Origin: Desulfobacterales bacterium
GTDB taxonomy: Bacteria; Desulfobacterota; Desulfobacteria; Desulfobacterales; JAUCGF01
Reading direction: 5' to 3'
DNA: 18,398 nt
Assembly: GCA_029940345.1 (NCBI GenBank)
Contig: JAOZRC010000023.1
Coordinates: 1-18,398 of the forward strand
Shown here: in pieces, positions 7,646-15,397 of the stretch
Numbering within the stretch: position 1 is the first letter of the stretch
Layout: every line of letters starts with the position of its first letter
The notes under the pieces: generated by a model
The model's database searches: none
What the model was told of the DNA's origin: nothing
The model's input: the letters and a program-made list of their open reading frames with translations, nothing else
Program-made: the position numbers and the translations under genes

Positions 7646-8911
7646 CTATTCACCGCTTATTATAACTTGGTTGCGTCCGCTATTTTTGGCTTTGTACAGA
7701 AGTTTGTCCGCATGACAGACCATGTCATCAAGACTGCTTGCAAGCTCTGTGGCAACCCCGATGCTGACGGCGACTTTTATGCTTTGTCCGCCGATATCTA
7801 TGGGATACTCCGCCACTTTCCTGCGAAGTTCTTCAAATAGTTCACCTGGATTCTCTGCATTTATATTCACCGCCAGGATGCAAAATTCTTCGCCGCCCAC
7901 CCTTGCCACTATGTCGGATTCGCGCATCCTGTTTTTAAGGATTGATGATACATGGCAGAGTGCCAGATCACCGGCTTCGTGTCCGTAAATGTCATTCACC
8001 TTTTTGAAATGATCGATATCGACCATGGCGCAGCCAAGGGTTAGATTTTTCCGGGCCGCATTGGCAAATAATTTTTGGCCCACATCGAAAAAGTACCTGC
8101 GATTGTAAAGCCCAGTGAGAAAATCTTTAACAGACGCATCCTTTAACATCTGGATATGTTCCAGGTTTTCAATATTCTGGGTGACGCGGCTGTAAAACTC
8201 TTCGGTGAGAAAAGACTGCTTTATTATAAAATCGTTTGCCCCGCTTTTTATAAACCGGGCAGCCAGTAAATTTTTGCCTTCTGAAGAAATCCCTATTATG
8301 GCAAGCTGATTCTTATTGTACCTCTCTCTTATCTTCCTGGTCAGGGTGAAACCGTCCATTTCCGGCATACTGAAATCCGTGATAACAAGTTTTACATCAG
8401 GATGTTTTTCAAGCACCTCGAGGGCTTCAACCCCATTGCATGCAATGAGCACATTATAGCGGTGAATTTTGAGAAGATCAGTTAGAATTTTTCTGAATAA
8501 CATTGAGTCATCTACTGCCAGGACTTTAATACCAGCGTTTTTTCTGATGCGGTTAAGCATGCTGATGATGTAATCCAGACTCTGGGAATCATCCTTAAGT
8601 GCATAATCGGCTACGTTCTTTGACCAGACCAGTTCGCGCACCTCTTCGCTCAGGTCGCTGGTAAAGACGATCACAGGAATGTGTCTGGCAACAACTTCGT
8701 CAACGATCTCCCCATGCGGCGCATCAGGAAGGTTGAAATCAAGAATCGCGGCAAAAAAATTGTTGCCGGCCTCGTCAAGAACCGCAACCGCTTCAGTCAT
8801 ACTGCGGACCCATATAGCCTCAAACGCGGTTTCGGCTTTGAGCTTATCTTTTATCATCAAACCGAAAAAGCTGGTGTCTTCAACAATAAGATCTGTTTCC
8901 ATTACATTCAA
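7646..8911 (-). CDS. REC-REC-GGDEF diguanylate cyclase response regulator (PleD-like layout)
   Basis: A protein of up to 421 aa that makes cyclic di-GMP from two GTP. The first receiver (residues ~6-122) has E11/D12, D58 in AAILDFNLPD, a Thr in VIVFTSD and K106. The second (~128-245) has D134/D135, D179 in VITDFSMPEMDG and K231. The GGDEF domain (~260-420) has the metal-binding MVDIDHFKKVNDIYG block, an intact GGEEF active site (339-343) and an inhibitory I-site RESD (330-333) five residues upstream, so product inhibition is expected. The longest frame starts at TTG 8911, only 3 nt after an AGGAG site. ATG at 8902 (METDLIVED) is the more natural start, although its spacing is 12 nt. It abuts the cyclase gene, and CheA of this operon is the expected kinase, analogous to WspE-WspR. 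Confidence 0.94.
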   Translation of the reverse strand: MNVMETDLIVEDTSFFGLMIKDKLKAETAFEAIWVRSMTEAVAVLDEAGNNFFAAILDFNLPDAPHGEIVDEVVARHIPVIVFTSDLSEEVRELVWSKNVADYALKDDSQSLDYIISMLNRIRKNAGIKVLAVDDSMLFRKILTDLLKIHRYNVLIACNGVEALEVLEKHPDVKLVITDFSMPEMDGFTLTRKIRERYNKNQLAIIGISSEGKNLLAARFIKSGANDFIIKQSFLTEEFYSRVTQNIENLEHIQMLKDASVKDFLTGLYNRRYFFDVGQKLFANAARKNLTLGCAMVDIDHFKKVNDIYGHEAGDLALCHVSSILKNRMRESDIVARVGGEEFCILAVNINAENPGELFEELRRKVAEYPIDIGGQSIKVAVSIGVATELASSLDDMVCHADKLLYKAKNSGRNQVIISGE

Positions 8912-8935
8912 AAGCTCCTGAAGGTTTTGCTACGA

Positions 8936-9065
8936 ATAAGTACTTGGACAAAAGTTTTCCGGTATTTTCCGCTCTGCTCGCGGCAGGTTTGTAACCTGCC
9001 ATCTAATGCGCCGGGTTGCAAACCCGGCGAGAGCTATGCTGGGAAACTTATGGTCAAATACTTAT
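8936..9065. repeat. 130-bp near-palindromic (MITE-like) element in the cheR-GGDEF gap
   Basis: The ends 8936-8960 and 9041-9065 are inverted repeats matching at about 20 of 25 positions (left starts ATAAGTACTTGG, right ends CAAATACTTAT). Inside sit two back-to-back perfect stems: GGCAGGTT-TGT-AACCTGCC (8982-9000) and GCCGGGTT-GC-AAACCCGGC (9010-9028). The whole block is symmetric around about 9000 and could fold into one long hairpin or a dumbbell. It lies between cheR and the diguanylate cyclase gene and contains no gene. Confidence 0.65.
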
Positions 9066-9141
9066 ATACTCGGCAAGGTCATAATTTGTGATTTTTAACT
9101 TATGATTTCAGGCACCAGGTGTCAGGATGTTTGCGCTAAAG

Positions 9142-9168
9142 ACTGAAACCTGAACACTGAAACCTGAA
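9142..9168. repeat. Tandem 13-bp direct repeat after cheR
   Basis: ACTGAAACCTGAA occurs at 9142-9154 and again at 9156-9168, separated by one base, just downstream of the cheR stop. It is a short tandem repeat with no obvious function. Confidence 0.6.
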
Positions 9169-9193
9169 ACCCGACATCTAAACTGGCGTCTGC

Positions 9194-10033
9194 TTATTTT
9201 TTCAACTGATAAAAAATCATATTTAAATGAATTATGGGCTCAAATCTAGAATTTATCGCTGAAATAGCTTCGCTGGAACCGATAATAAGATAGCCGCCTG
9301 GCTCAAGGATATCCGCGAGCTTGTTGAAAAGCATTACTTTGTCTTCTTGCTGGAAATAAATGGCCACGTTTCTGCAAAAAACGATGTCAAACCGGCCCAG
9401 TCCGCTAAAGGAATCCATAAGATTGTGTTTTCTGAAAGTACACATAGACCTGATATCATCCCTTATCTTCCATTTCTGGCCGCTTTTAATTAAATAATTA
9501 TTCCGCTTATCCTTGGGAAGTCCTCGTTCAACAACAACCTGGCTGTATTCGCCGGATAAGGCGCCGGATATAGCCGATTCGGAAATATCGGTTCCCAGCA
9601 GTTGGATATTAAATTTCGCCGGGTTCAACAAAAATTCCTTGAGAACCATGGCAATACTGTAAATTTCCTGCCCCGTGGAGCATGCCGCGCTCCAAATTCG
9701 GATGCTTGCCGGAAAAATTGTCGGCTGTGACGCTTTTCGCGCAATCAGTTCAGGCAAAATCCGGGTCCTGAGGAGTGTAAAAGGTGAATTGTCACGAAAA
9801 AACATAGTTTCCTGTGTACATATTGAATCTATTATTTTCCTTTCAAGAGTGCCTGTGGAATCGGATTTGGCTTTATGATACAATTCATGATAAGAAACCG
9901 ATTCGGTTTCTATTATCAGGGACTTTAACCTGGTTTCAATAAGATATGCCTTGGATTGGTCGAGACATATCCCCGATATATCGTAAATGTATCTGACAAA
10001 AATTTTTAATTCGTCCAGTGTTATTCGTTGCAT
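9194..10033 (-). CDS. cheR: Chemotaxis protein methyltransferase CheR
   Basis: Transfers methyl groups from S-adenosylmethionine to receptor glutamates, here presumably the receptor encoded at 15398-17617. The 279-aa length is typical. Residues ~1-75 form the small helical CheR N-terminal domain. The TQETMFFRD block (73-81) leads into the SAM-binding domain, with IWSAACSTGQEIYSIAM (113-129), LLGTDIS (145-151), FDIVFCRNVAIYF (215-227) and LEPGGYLIIGSSE (243-255). No pentapeptide-tether region or TPR extension is present. The ATG at 10033 lacks a clear Shine-Dalgarno site, and 219 bp filled by a palindromic element separate it from cheB, so expression may be set differently from the upstream genes. 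Confidence 0.96.
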   Translation of the reverse strand: MQRITLDELKIFVRYIYDISGICLDQSKAYLIETRLKSLIIETESVSYHELYHKAKSDSTGTLERKIIDSICTQETMFFRDNSPFTLLRTRILPELIARKASQPTIFPASIRIWSAACSTGQEIYSIAMVLKEFLLNPAKFNIQLLGTDISESAISGALSGEYSQVVVERGLPKDKRNNYLIKSGQKWKIRDDIRSMCTFRKHNLMDSFSGLGRFDIVFCRNVAIYFQQEDKVMLFNKLADILEPGGYLIIGSSEAISAINSRFEPIIHLNMIFYQLKK

Positions 10034-10073
10034 TTATAAAATTTTCTGGTTTCTGGCTGAGAAACCCGATTTT

Positions 10074-10244
10074 TGTCCCACATTAAATTGGTAGCCCCAT
10101 TTACTTCCTACGGCTACCAACATAAGCCGGGACACTAAATTTAATCGTAGGTTGGGTTGAGGAACGAAACCCAACATCAACCTGAATTCGTCAGGTTTCG
10201 TTCCTCAACCCAACCTACGTCTGTCCCGCCTTATGTGGATAGCC
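10074..10244. repeat. Multi-stem palindromic element in the cheB-cheR gap
   Basis: A perfect 26-bp inverted repeat (10146-10171 with 10194-10219; the left arm begins CGTAGGTTGGGTTGAGG) encloses a smaller stem AACCTGA/TCAGGTT (10179-10185 with 10191-10197). An outer imperfect pair, 10112-10134 with 10222-10244, shares ACATAAG, CGGGACA and GGCTA blocks. Left of it, TGTCCC (10074-10079) and GGTAGCC (10090-10096) can alternatively pair with GGGACA (10129-10134) and GGCTACC (10112-10118). These alternative pairings are mutually exclusive. The element ends 9 bp before the cheB stop and fills most of the intergenic gap. Confidence 0.7.
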
Positions 10245-10252
10245 CTACCTAC

Positions 10253-11371
10253 TCACTTTCCACTTCTCACAGTCCGGCAAATTTCTTCAGCAATCTTGTC
10301 CAAAGGTGCGATTACATCAACAATGCCCGCTTCGATAGGCTCCTTGGGCATTCCGAATACGGTGCATGTTTCTTCATTTTGGGCAATGATGGCTGCGCCG
10401 TTGCGCTTCATCAATTTAAGACCGAGAGCCCCGTCATATCCCATGCCGGTCATTATGACACCGGTGGCCCGATTCCCGTAGCAGCGGGCAATGGACCGAA
10501 ACAAATAATCGGCTGACGGTTTGCAATTATTTTCAGGCCGGTCATCAGTGACTCTGACAATAAAGGTTTTCCCGTCAGCACGCTTTACGACCTTCATCTG
10601 TTTTCCGCCCGGAGCAAAAAGGGCTGTATTGGGGATGAGCGGTTCACCGTCAACAGCAGCTCTGACCTCAATAGCGCATTTGTCGTTGAGATTGGAAGCA
10701 ATGGTTTGTGTAAAAGCCGCGGGCATGTGCTGGACGATAAGAATCGGAACGTTCAGATTGCCCGGTATTTGGGGCAGCATCCTTGACAGGGCTTCGGGTC
10801 CCCCGGTTGAAATGCCGATTCCGATGATAGCTGAATTGTGTCCTGATATCATCCTCATGCGCCGGACTGCGCTGGAGAAATCGGATTTTTTTAAAAAACC
10901 CGATTTATCTGTTTTTGACAGGCCCGCTTTCCCTTTTAATATTTCCCGCACCTCTTTGCGGCGGGAGTATGTTTTTAGCATTGGCCAGATGGCATCTTTT
11001 AAGGCTTTTTTATTCTCTGCCATGGTATTGCCGCCAGTCTTTTCAATAAAATCAAAAGCTCCCAGGTTCAACGCCTTAACCATCATTTTCCCGCCCTCTT
11101 TCGTGAATTTGCTGAGAACAATGGCGCCGACATCCGGCGCGTTTTCCCGGAGCCATTCCAGCACTTCAAGGCCGTTCATTTGGGGCATTTCAATATCCAG
11201 GGTAAGTATATCAGGATTTAAAGAACTAATCCGGTAAGTGGCGATTTTACCATTTCCTGCTGTGCCCACCACTTCGATGCCTGGCAATTCAGAAAGCGCT
11301 TCGCTAATGATTTTCCGATATAACAGGGCGTCATCGACCACCAGAACTTTTAATGGCATTTCAGTTGTCAT
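10253..11371 (-). CDS. cheB: Chemotaxis response regulator protein-glutamate methylesterase CheB
   Basis: Demethylates and deamidates receptor glutamates when phosphorylated by CheA. Numbered from ATG 11371 (372 aa), residues 7-125 form the receiver with D13/D14, phospho-acceptor D59 in LTLDIEMPQMNG, S87 and K111. Residues ~180-368 form the esterase with the Ser-His-Asp triad S188 (GISTGGPEAL), H215 (VQHMPAAF) and D313 (MTGMGYDGALG). The frame is open up to TTG 11428 and ATG 11425, overlapping cheW. I prefer ATG 11371 because the receiver begins just after it. The linker segment KSGFLKKSDF (~156-165) is encoded by a palindromic repeat related to the one before cheA, so it looks like an in-frame repeat insertion. 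The triad and acceptor Asp are intact, so activity is expected. Confidence 0.95.
   Translation of the reverse strand: MTTEMPLKVLVVDDALLYRKIISEALSELPGIEVVGTAGNGKIATYRISSLNPDILTLDIEMPQMNGLEVLEWLRENAPDVGAIVLSKFTKEGGKMMVKALNLGAFDFIEKTGGNTMAENKKALKDAIWPMLKTYSRRKEVREILKGKAGLSKTDKSGFLKKSDFSSAVRRMRMISGHNSAIIGIGISTGGPEALSRMLPQIPGNLNVPILIVQHMPAAFTQTIASNLNDKCAIEVRAAVDGEPLIPNTALFAPGGKQMKVVKRADGKTFIVRVTDDRPENNCKPSADYLFRSIARCYGNRATGVIMTGMGYDGALGLKLMKRNGAAIIAQNEETCTVFGMPKEPIEAGIVDVIAPLDKIAEEICRTVRSGK
10878..10906. repeat. Short palindrome inside cheB linker
   Basis: Arms 10878-10891 (AAATCGGATTTTTT) and 10893-10906 (AAAAAACCCGATTT) are complementary at 13 of 14 positions around a single base. It has the same design and near-identical core as the palindrome at 15343-15375. 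It is translated in frame as part of the receiver-esterase linker of CheB. Confidence 0.6.
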
Positions 11372-11402
11372 CTTTGTATTTTGCCTTTTTCTTCTGAACC
11401 GT

Positions 11403-11852
11403 TTATGCCAACACCGCTTCGACATCAAGAATCACGATCAAGCCATCGCCGGTTTTGAGCACTCCTTCGGCAAAACTGCCCAATACACCGTCGATATTGA
11501 CCGGGGGAGGCTCTGTTTTCTCGGCGTTGACCGGCACTACATCGCCGATCCGATCCACTATAAGCCCGATGTATTCATCCTGAGAATTGACAATGATAGT
11601 ACGGCTATATTTCCCGGGCGCTGTGAACGCAAGCCCGAGCTTTGTTGCAAGATCGATGACTGTTACGATGCGGCCTCTCAGGTTCATAACACCGACTATA
11701 AATTCCTGGGACTGGGGAACTGTTGTTATGGGTGGATTTCTGTTGATTTCCTGAACCTTGAGAATGTTTATGCCAAATTGGTGGTCGCCGATATAAAAGG
11801 TACATAGTTCTACGATTTCAGGCTGAACCGTGGTATATCTGTCTCTGCGCAT
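11403..11852 (-). CDS. cheW: Chemotaxis coupling protein CheW
   Basis: A single-domain CheW of 149 aa that links receptor tips to CheA in the chemosensory array. Recognisable blocks are LCTFYIGDHQFGINILKVQEI (residues ~16-36), the hallmark VGVMNLRGRIVTVIDL (~62-77), YIGLIVDRIGDVV (~97-109) and the closing GDGLIVILDVEAVL. It has a strong AGGAG ribosome site 8 nt before ATG 11852. The gene follows cheA after 24 bp. The upstream CheA carries two more CheW-like domains, so the array would contain three kinds of CheW fold. Confidence 0.96.
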   Translation of the reverse strand: MRRDRYTTVQPEIVELCTFYIGDHQFGINILKVQEINRNPPITTVPQSQEFIVGVMNLRGRIVTVIDLATKLGLAFTAPGKYSRTIIVNSQDEYIGLIVDRIGDVVPVNAEKTEPPPVNIDGVLGSFAEGVLKTGDGLIVILDVEAVLA

Positions 11853-11876
11853 CAGTTGTCTCCTGTGGTGCAGGTT

Positions 11877-14800
11877 TCAAGTTGTTTTCCCCAGATAACG
11901 ATTTATACATTCAACCAACTTTTTCCTGTCCAGTTTGATTTGATATTCATCAACGCCGCAGTCTTTTGCCTTTTTGATGTCTTCTTTTGCTGCCAGGGAG
12001 CTGACCGCTATCACAGGCAAATGGGCAAAACGTTCGTCCTCTTTGATTTTCCGGGTAAAGCCGAAACCATCCAGGTTAGGCATTTCCAGGTCAGTGACAA
12101 CAAGTGCTATTTGATCTGCATTTTTTTGTAACAAATCATAAGCGATCATCCCGTCTTCGGCTTCAAGGACAGGATAACCGGCATCCTCGATGGCGCATTT
12201 AATCTGGTTGCGGAAAAATTTTGAATCCTCGGCTAAAATAACTGTTCCGGTCTTCCTGGCCTGTCGTTTCATCCGTCTTTCAACATTAAACCATTCAGGA
12301 TGCATCGCCTCAATAATACCGATAATATCCACCATCAGGGTGGTTTTGCCGTTAATGACTGTTGAACCCGATATTCCCGGCTGTATGAGTGTGGTTCCAT
12401 CTATCCTGCTTGCGGTTTTAATGGAATCTATCGGTGGTATTGCCAATATTCCAACATCGATGCCTGCAATAAAAAATACGATAACCAGAGCATATTCCCT
12501 TTCTTCAACCTTATCAACCCGGGCGACGTCCCCTATGTCAAACAGCGGCATGCTTTGATTGCGATGCTGAATAACCCGTCTTCCCCCGGAAATTTCTATA
12601 TCGCTGCACCTGATTTTATCAATACGCTCAACCAGCTCAAGGGGAACCGCAAACCGTGTTTTTGCGGAATTCCTGAAAAGCAGCAAGGTTAGCTGATCTT
12701 CTGCGGGCAGCATGGCTTTTTCGGCAGCTTCCGACTCCCGAATTGAGCCAGATATGGAAGCCAGTTCGGCCAGGCGGGCCAAATTAGCCACATCAAGTAT
12801 GAGCGCAACACGGCCATCCCCCAGAATAGTCGCACCTGCATATCCCCGGCAATCCTTCAAATGCCGTCCCAGGGGTTTGACAACAATCTCTTCAGAGTCG
12901 TGTAATCCATCCACAATCATTCCGTATTTGAAAACACCGGTGGATACTACGACAATGTTAACGCCGCGTCTTTCATTACTATGAGAAAACTTGCAATTGT
13001 CAGGCTGTTTCTGATCAGGATATAAGCGCTTTGGCCTGAGAATATCTGCCAATTTTAAAAGAGGAAGCAGTTCATCCCGCAGCCTGACCACCTGTGCATT
13101 GCCGACTTGTTCGATCCTGTCTTTTATCCGTGAAGGCGGAATCCTCATCAGTTCGACGACATTCACCTGGGGGATGGCATGCCATTCATTACCGTCAGAA
13201 ACCAGGAGGCTCGGAATTATAGCCAGGGTCAAAGGCATTTTTATATGTATGGCAGTTCCTTTTCCCGGTTCGGAATCAATATCCACAATCCCGCCCAGCC
13301 TGTCCAGGTTGGTTTTGACCACATCCATGCCCACTCCCCGGCCCGACAGGTCTGTGATTTTGTCTGACATCGAAAAACCTGGAAGGAAGATAAGGTTCAC
13401 TTTTTCCTTGGGTGACATTCCCTTGACCGGTCCTTCACTGGCCAATCCTTTTGCAATGGCTGATCTGGCTATGCTTTCCCCGTCCATTCCTTTTCCGTCA
13501 TCCCATATTTCAATGTGAACCTGTCCGGCTTCGTGAAATGCCTTGAGACGGATCGCACCGACCGGATTTTTACCCTGCTTGATCCTGGTTTCCGGCGGTT
13601 CTATTCCATGATCGGCCGCGTTCCTGATAAGATGAATCATGGGATCGTTCAAACTCTCAATAATAGATTTATCAAGTTCAACTTCTTTTCCTTCTATAAA
13701 CAGTTCAATTTTTTTATTCAAACTTATGGCGAGATCCCGAACGACCCGTGGGAATTTGTCAAAAATAGTCCGGATCGGCTGCATTCGGGTATGCATAATC
13801 GCCTCCTGCAATTCAGAAGTGATCAGGTCAATCCGCTGACTGGAAATCTCCAGGGTGCGGCGGTCATTACAGGTTATGGCTTGGATAAGCTGGTTGCGGC
13901 TCAACACCAGTTCGCCTGCCAGCGTCATGAGCGAATCCAGGAGATTAATATTTACGCGGAGACTGGTTTGGAACTTTATCGGTTCGATGGACTGTTTCGT
14001 TTTGGGAATGACAGCCGTTGCACCGGGCTCAGCATCCGTAATCGCCAATACAGATGGTTCCGCAAAATCCTCTTTTTCCCTGTCATCAGAAGTGATCAGG
14101 TCTGTCTTCCGGTCGAAAATTTCCAGGGCGTGCCGGTCGTTGCGGATTATGGCCCGGAGAAGCTGGTTGCGGCTCAACGCCAGTTCGCCTGCCAGCGTTA
14201 CGAATGAATCCGGTGAATTGATATTTACACTGAGAGTGGTTTGGAACTTTATCGGTTGGATGGACTGTTCCGTTTTGGGACTCACAGCCGTTAAACCAGA
14301 CTCAGCATTCGTAATCGTCAATACAGATGCTTCCGCAGAACCTGCTTTTAATCTATCCGGTGTATCTTCTGTTTCAGGGCCTGATATTTCTTCAACAGGC
14401 TCCTCGGCAGGCAGGGGAATATCGGGTGATACAGATTTTTCAGGAGAACCTTCTTTTACCCTGTCAGTAGTATTTTCCGCTTCAGGGCCGGGTGCATCTT
14501 CAATAGACTTTTCGGCAGCAGGTTCTTGGGCAGCAGGTTTAACGGTATGGTCTTCATTAACAATATAAATATCAGTTATTTCAGGATTAAGCAATTGGCC
14601 GACATCAGCCGAATTCAAAGCTGTGGCAAACAAAGCCAGGAAAGGAGAACTGTCTGAAGCATTATCAGCATCAAGATTTTCGGCAATGGGGATATCCGGC
14701 CGGCTGTCCAGGATGATGCCACAATGTTGCATGTCAACAATAACGCTCAAAAGCGTTTCGTTTTTCATCTCAAAAAGCTGAATCAAGTCAATTTCAATCA

Positions 14801-15329
14801 GATAAAGATATTTTCCTTGTTTCCGAATATCGGAAATATCCTCCTCTGGCGCACTGAAAATACATTTTTCCCCGGGAAATGCTATTTTGACCACAGGTGT
14901 TATGGGTTTTGGTTCCTCTCCTATATATTGTTTTTGATCAGGCGGCCTCGCTGTGATTGATTTCAATGACTTTGTGTGTTCGGTGATATCCGCATCATCA
15001 CTGTTATCAATATCGTTGATCAGGTTTCTCAGGGAGTCTGAAGCCAGCAGCAGAACATTGACGACAGAGGGGTCAGGTATGATTTCACGGGCGCGGATTT
15101 TTCCCAGGACATTTTCCATTTCATGGGTAAGATTTTTAATATTGGCAAGTCCCATGAAACCCGCCCCGCCTTTGATGGAATGGGCCGCGCGGTACACCTT
15201 GTTCACCAGGTTTTCATCAATATCAGCGCCATCCTGTTCAATTGCCAGTAATTCATTCTCAACATCTGAAAGATGCTCCAGGGATTCATCAATGAAAATG
15301 CTGATGTTTTCGTCTGTATATTTGCCCAT
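11877..15329 (-). CDS. cheA: Hybrid chemotaxis histidine kinase CheA with C-terminal receiver
   Basis: Autophosphorylates in response to the receptor array and passes phosphate to receivers. Numbered from ATG 15329 (1150 aa), the domains are: Hpt (~5-105) with phospho-His H50 in AAHSIKGGAGF; a P2-like region (~170-215); a repetitive acidic Pro/Glu linker (~265-355); dimerisation helices partly duplicated (~362-445 and ~453-520); the ATPase with N570 in LIRNAADHG, DDGKGMD (610-616) and GRGVGMD (664-670); two CheW-like domains (~705-850 and ~880-1010); and a receiver (~1027-1146) with acceptor D1080 in VVTDLEMPNLDG and K1132. The frame extends to GTG 15401, overlapping the mcp stop as GTGA. I prefer ATG 15329 because it has AGAGG 5 nt upstream and starts just before the Hpt. 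The C-terminal receiver resembles WspE-type kinases and may act as a phosphate sink or feedback element. Confidence 0.95.
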   Translation of the reverse strand: MGKYTDENISIFIDESLEHLSDVENELLAIEQDGADIDENLVNKVYRAAHSIKGGAGFMGLANIKNLTHEMENVLGKIRAREIIPDPSVVNVLLLASDSLRNLINDIDNSDDADITEHTKSLKSITARPPDQKQYIGEEPKPITPVVKIAFPGEKCIFSAPEEDISDIRKQGKYLYLIEIDLIQLFEMKNETLLSVIVDMQHCGIILDSRPDIPIAENLDADNASDSSPFLALFATALNSADVGQLLNPEITDIYIVNEDHTVKPAAQEPAAEKSIEDAPGPEAENTTDRVKEGSPEKSVSPDIPLPAEEPVEEISGPETEDTPDRLKAGSAEASVLTITNAESGLTAVSPKTEQSIQPIKFQTTLSVNINSPDSFVTLAGELALSRNQLLRAIIRNDRHALEIFDRKTDLITSDDREKEDFAEPSVLAITDAEPGATAVIPKTKQSIEPIKFQTSLRVNINLLDSLMTLAGELVLSRNQLIQAITCNDRRTLEISSQRIDLITSELQEAIMHTRMQPIRTIFDKFPRVVRDLAISLNKKIELFIEGKEVELDKSIIESLNDPMIHLIRNAADHGIEPPETRIKQGKNPVGAIRLKAFHEAGQVHIEIWDDGKGMDGESIARSAIAKGLASEGPVKGMSPKEKVNLIFLPGFSMSDKITDLSGRGVGMDVVKTNLDRLGGIVDIDSEPGKGTAIHIKMPLTLAIIPSLLVSDGNEWHAIPQVNVVELMRIPPSRIKDRIEQVGNAQVVRLRDELLPLLKLADILRPKRLYPDQKQPDNCKFSHSNERRGVNIVVVSTGVFKYGMIVDGLHDSEEIVVKPLGRHLKDCRGYAGATILGDGRVALILDVANLARLAELASISGSIRESEAAEKAMLPAEDQLTLLLFRNSAKTRFAVPLELVERIDKIRCSDIEISGGRRVIQHRNQSMPLFDIGDVARVDKVEEREYALVIVFFIAGIDVGILAIPPIDSIKTASRIDGTTLIQPGISGSTVINGKTTLMVDIIGIIEAMHPEWFNVERRMKRQARKTGTVILAEDSKFFRNQIKCAIEDAGYPVLEAEDGMIAYDLLQKNADQIALVVTDLEMPNLDGFGFTRKIKEDERFAHLPVIAVSSLAAKEDIKKAKDCGVDEYQIKLDRKKLVECINRYLGKTT
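13812..14357. repeat. Tandem 273-bp in-frame duplication inside cheA
   Basis: Copies at about 13812-14084 and 14085-14357 align without gaps at a constant 273-bp (91-codon) period. Several anchors show the same spacing, for example the AAGCTGGTTGCGGCTCAAC block at 13887 and 14160, and CAGATG at 14051 and 14324. Both copies encode the start of the CheA dimerisation region (FQT-LSVNIN..., LAGEL-LSRNQL). Only the copy at lower coordinates continues into the complete second helix and kinase. Confidence 0.85.
14322..14489. repeat. Smaller 108-bp-period repeat in the cheA linker
   Basis: The linker peptides GPEAENTTDRVKEGSPEKSV (14430-14489) and GPETEDTPDRLKAGSAEASV (14322-14381) are copies 36 codons apart. 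A weaker third relative (DREKEDFAEPSVLAIT) lies within the adjacent 273-bp unit, so the linker appears to have grown by nested duplications. Confidence 0.6.
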
Positions 15330-15342
15330 GTTTGCCTCTGGG

Positions 15343-15375
15343 AGAAACCGGGTTTTTTTGAAAAACCCGCTTTCT
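15343..15375. repeat. Short palindrome in the mcp-cheA gap
   Basis: Arms 15343-15357 (AGAAACCGGGTTTTT) and 15361-15375 (AAAAACCCGCTTTCT) are complementary at 14 of 15 positions with a TTG loop. It lies between the mcp stop and the cheA ribosome site and is a close relative of the palindrome inside cheB. If cheA is translated from GTG 15401, it would encode SGFFKKTRF. Confidence 0.65.
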
Positions 15376-15397
15376 GAATGTTTATATAAACCTGTGT

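Noticed and set aside
8936..10244. Possible CRISPR-like repeats in the che intergenic gaps
   Set aside because: The repeats are inverted pairs of different sequences with no regular direct repeat-spacer pattern and no cas genes.
10521..11237. 238-codon plus-strand open frame opposite cheB
   Set aside because: It mirrors CheB coding sequence, and CheB has a complete receiver and catalytic triad on the other strand.
13855..14568. Long plus-strand frames opposite cheA with apparent internal repeats
   Set aside because: The repeats are the complement of the real in-frame cheA duplication; no separate gene is supported.
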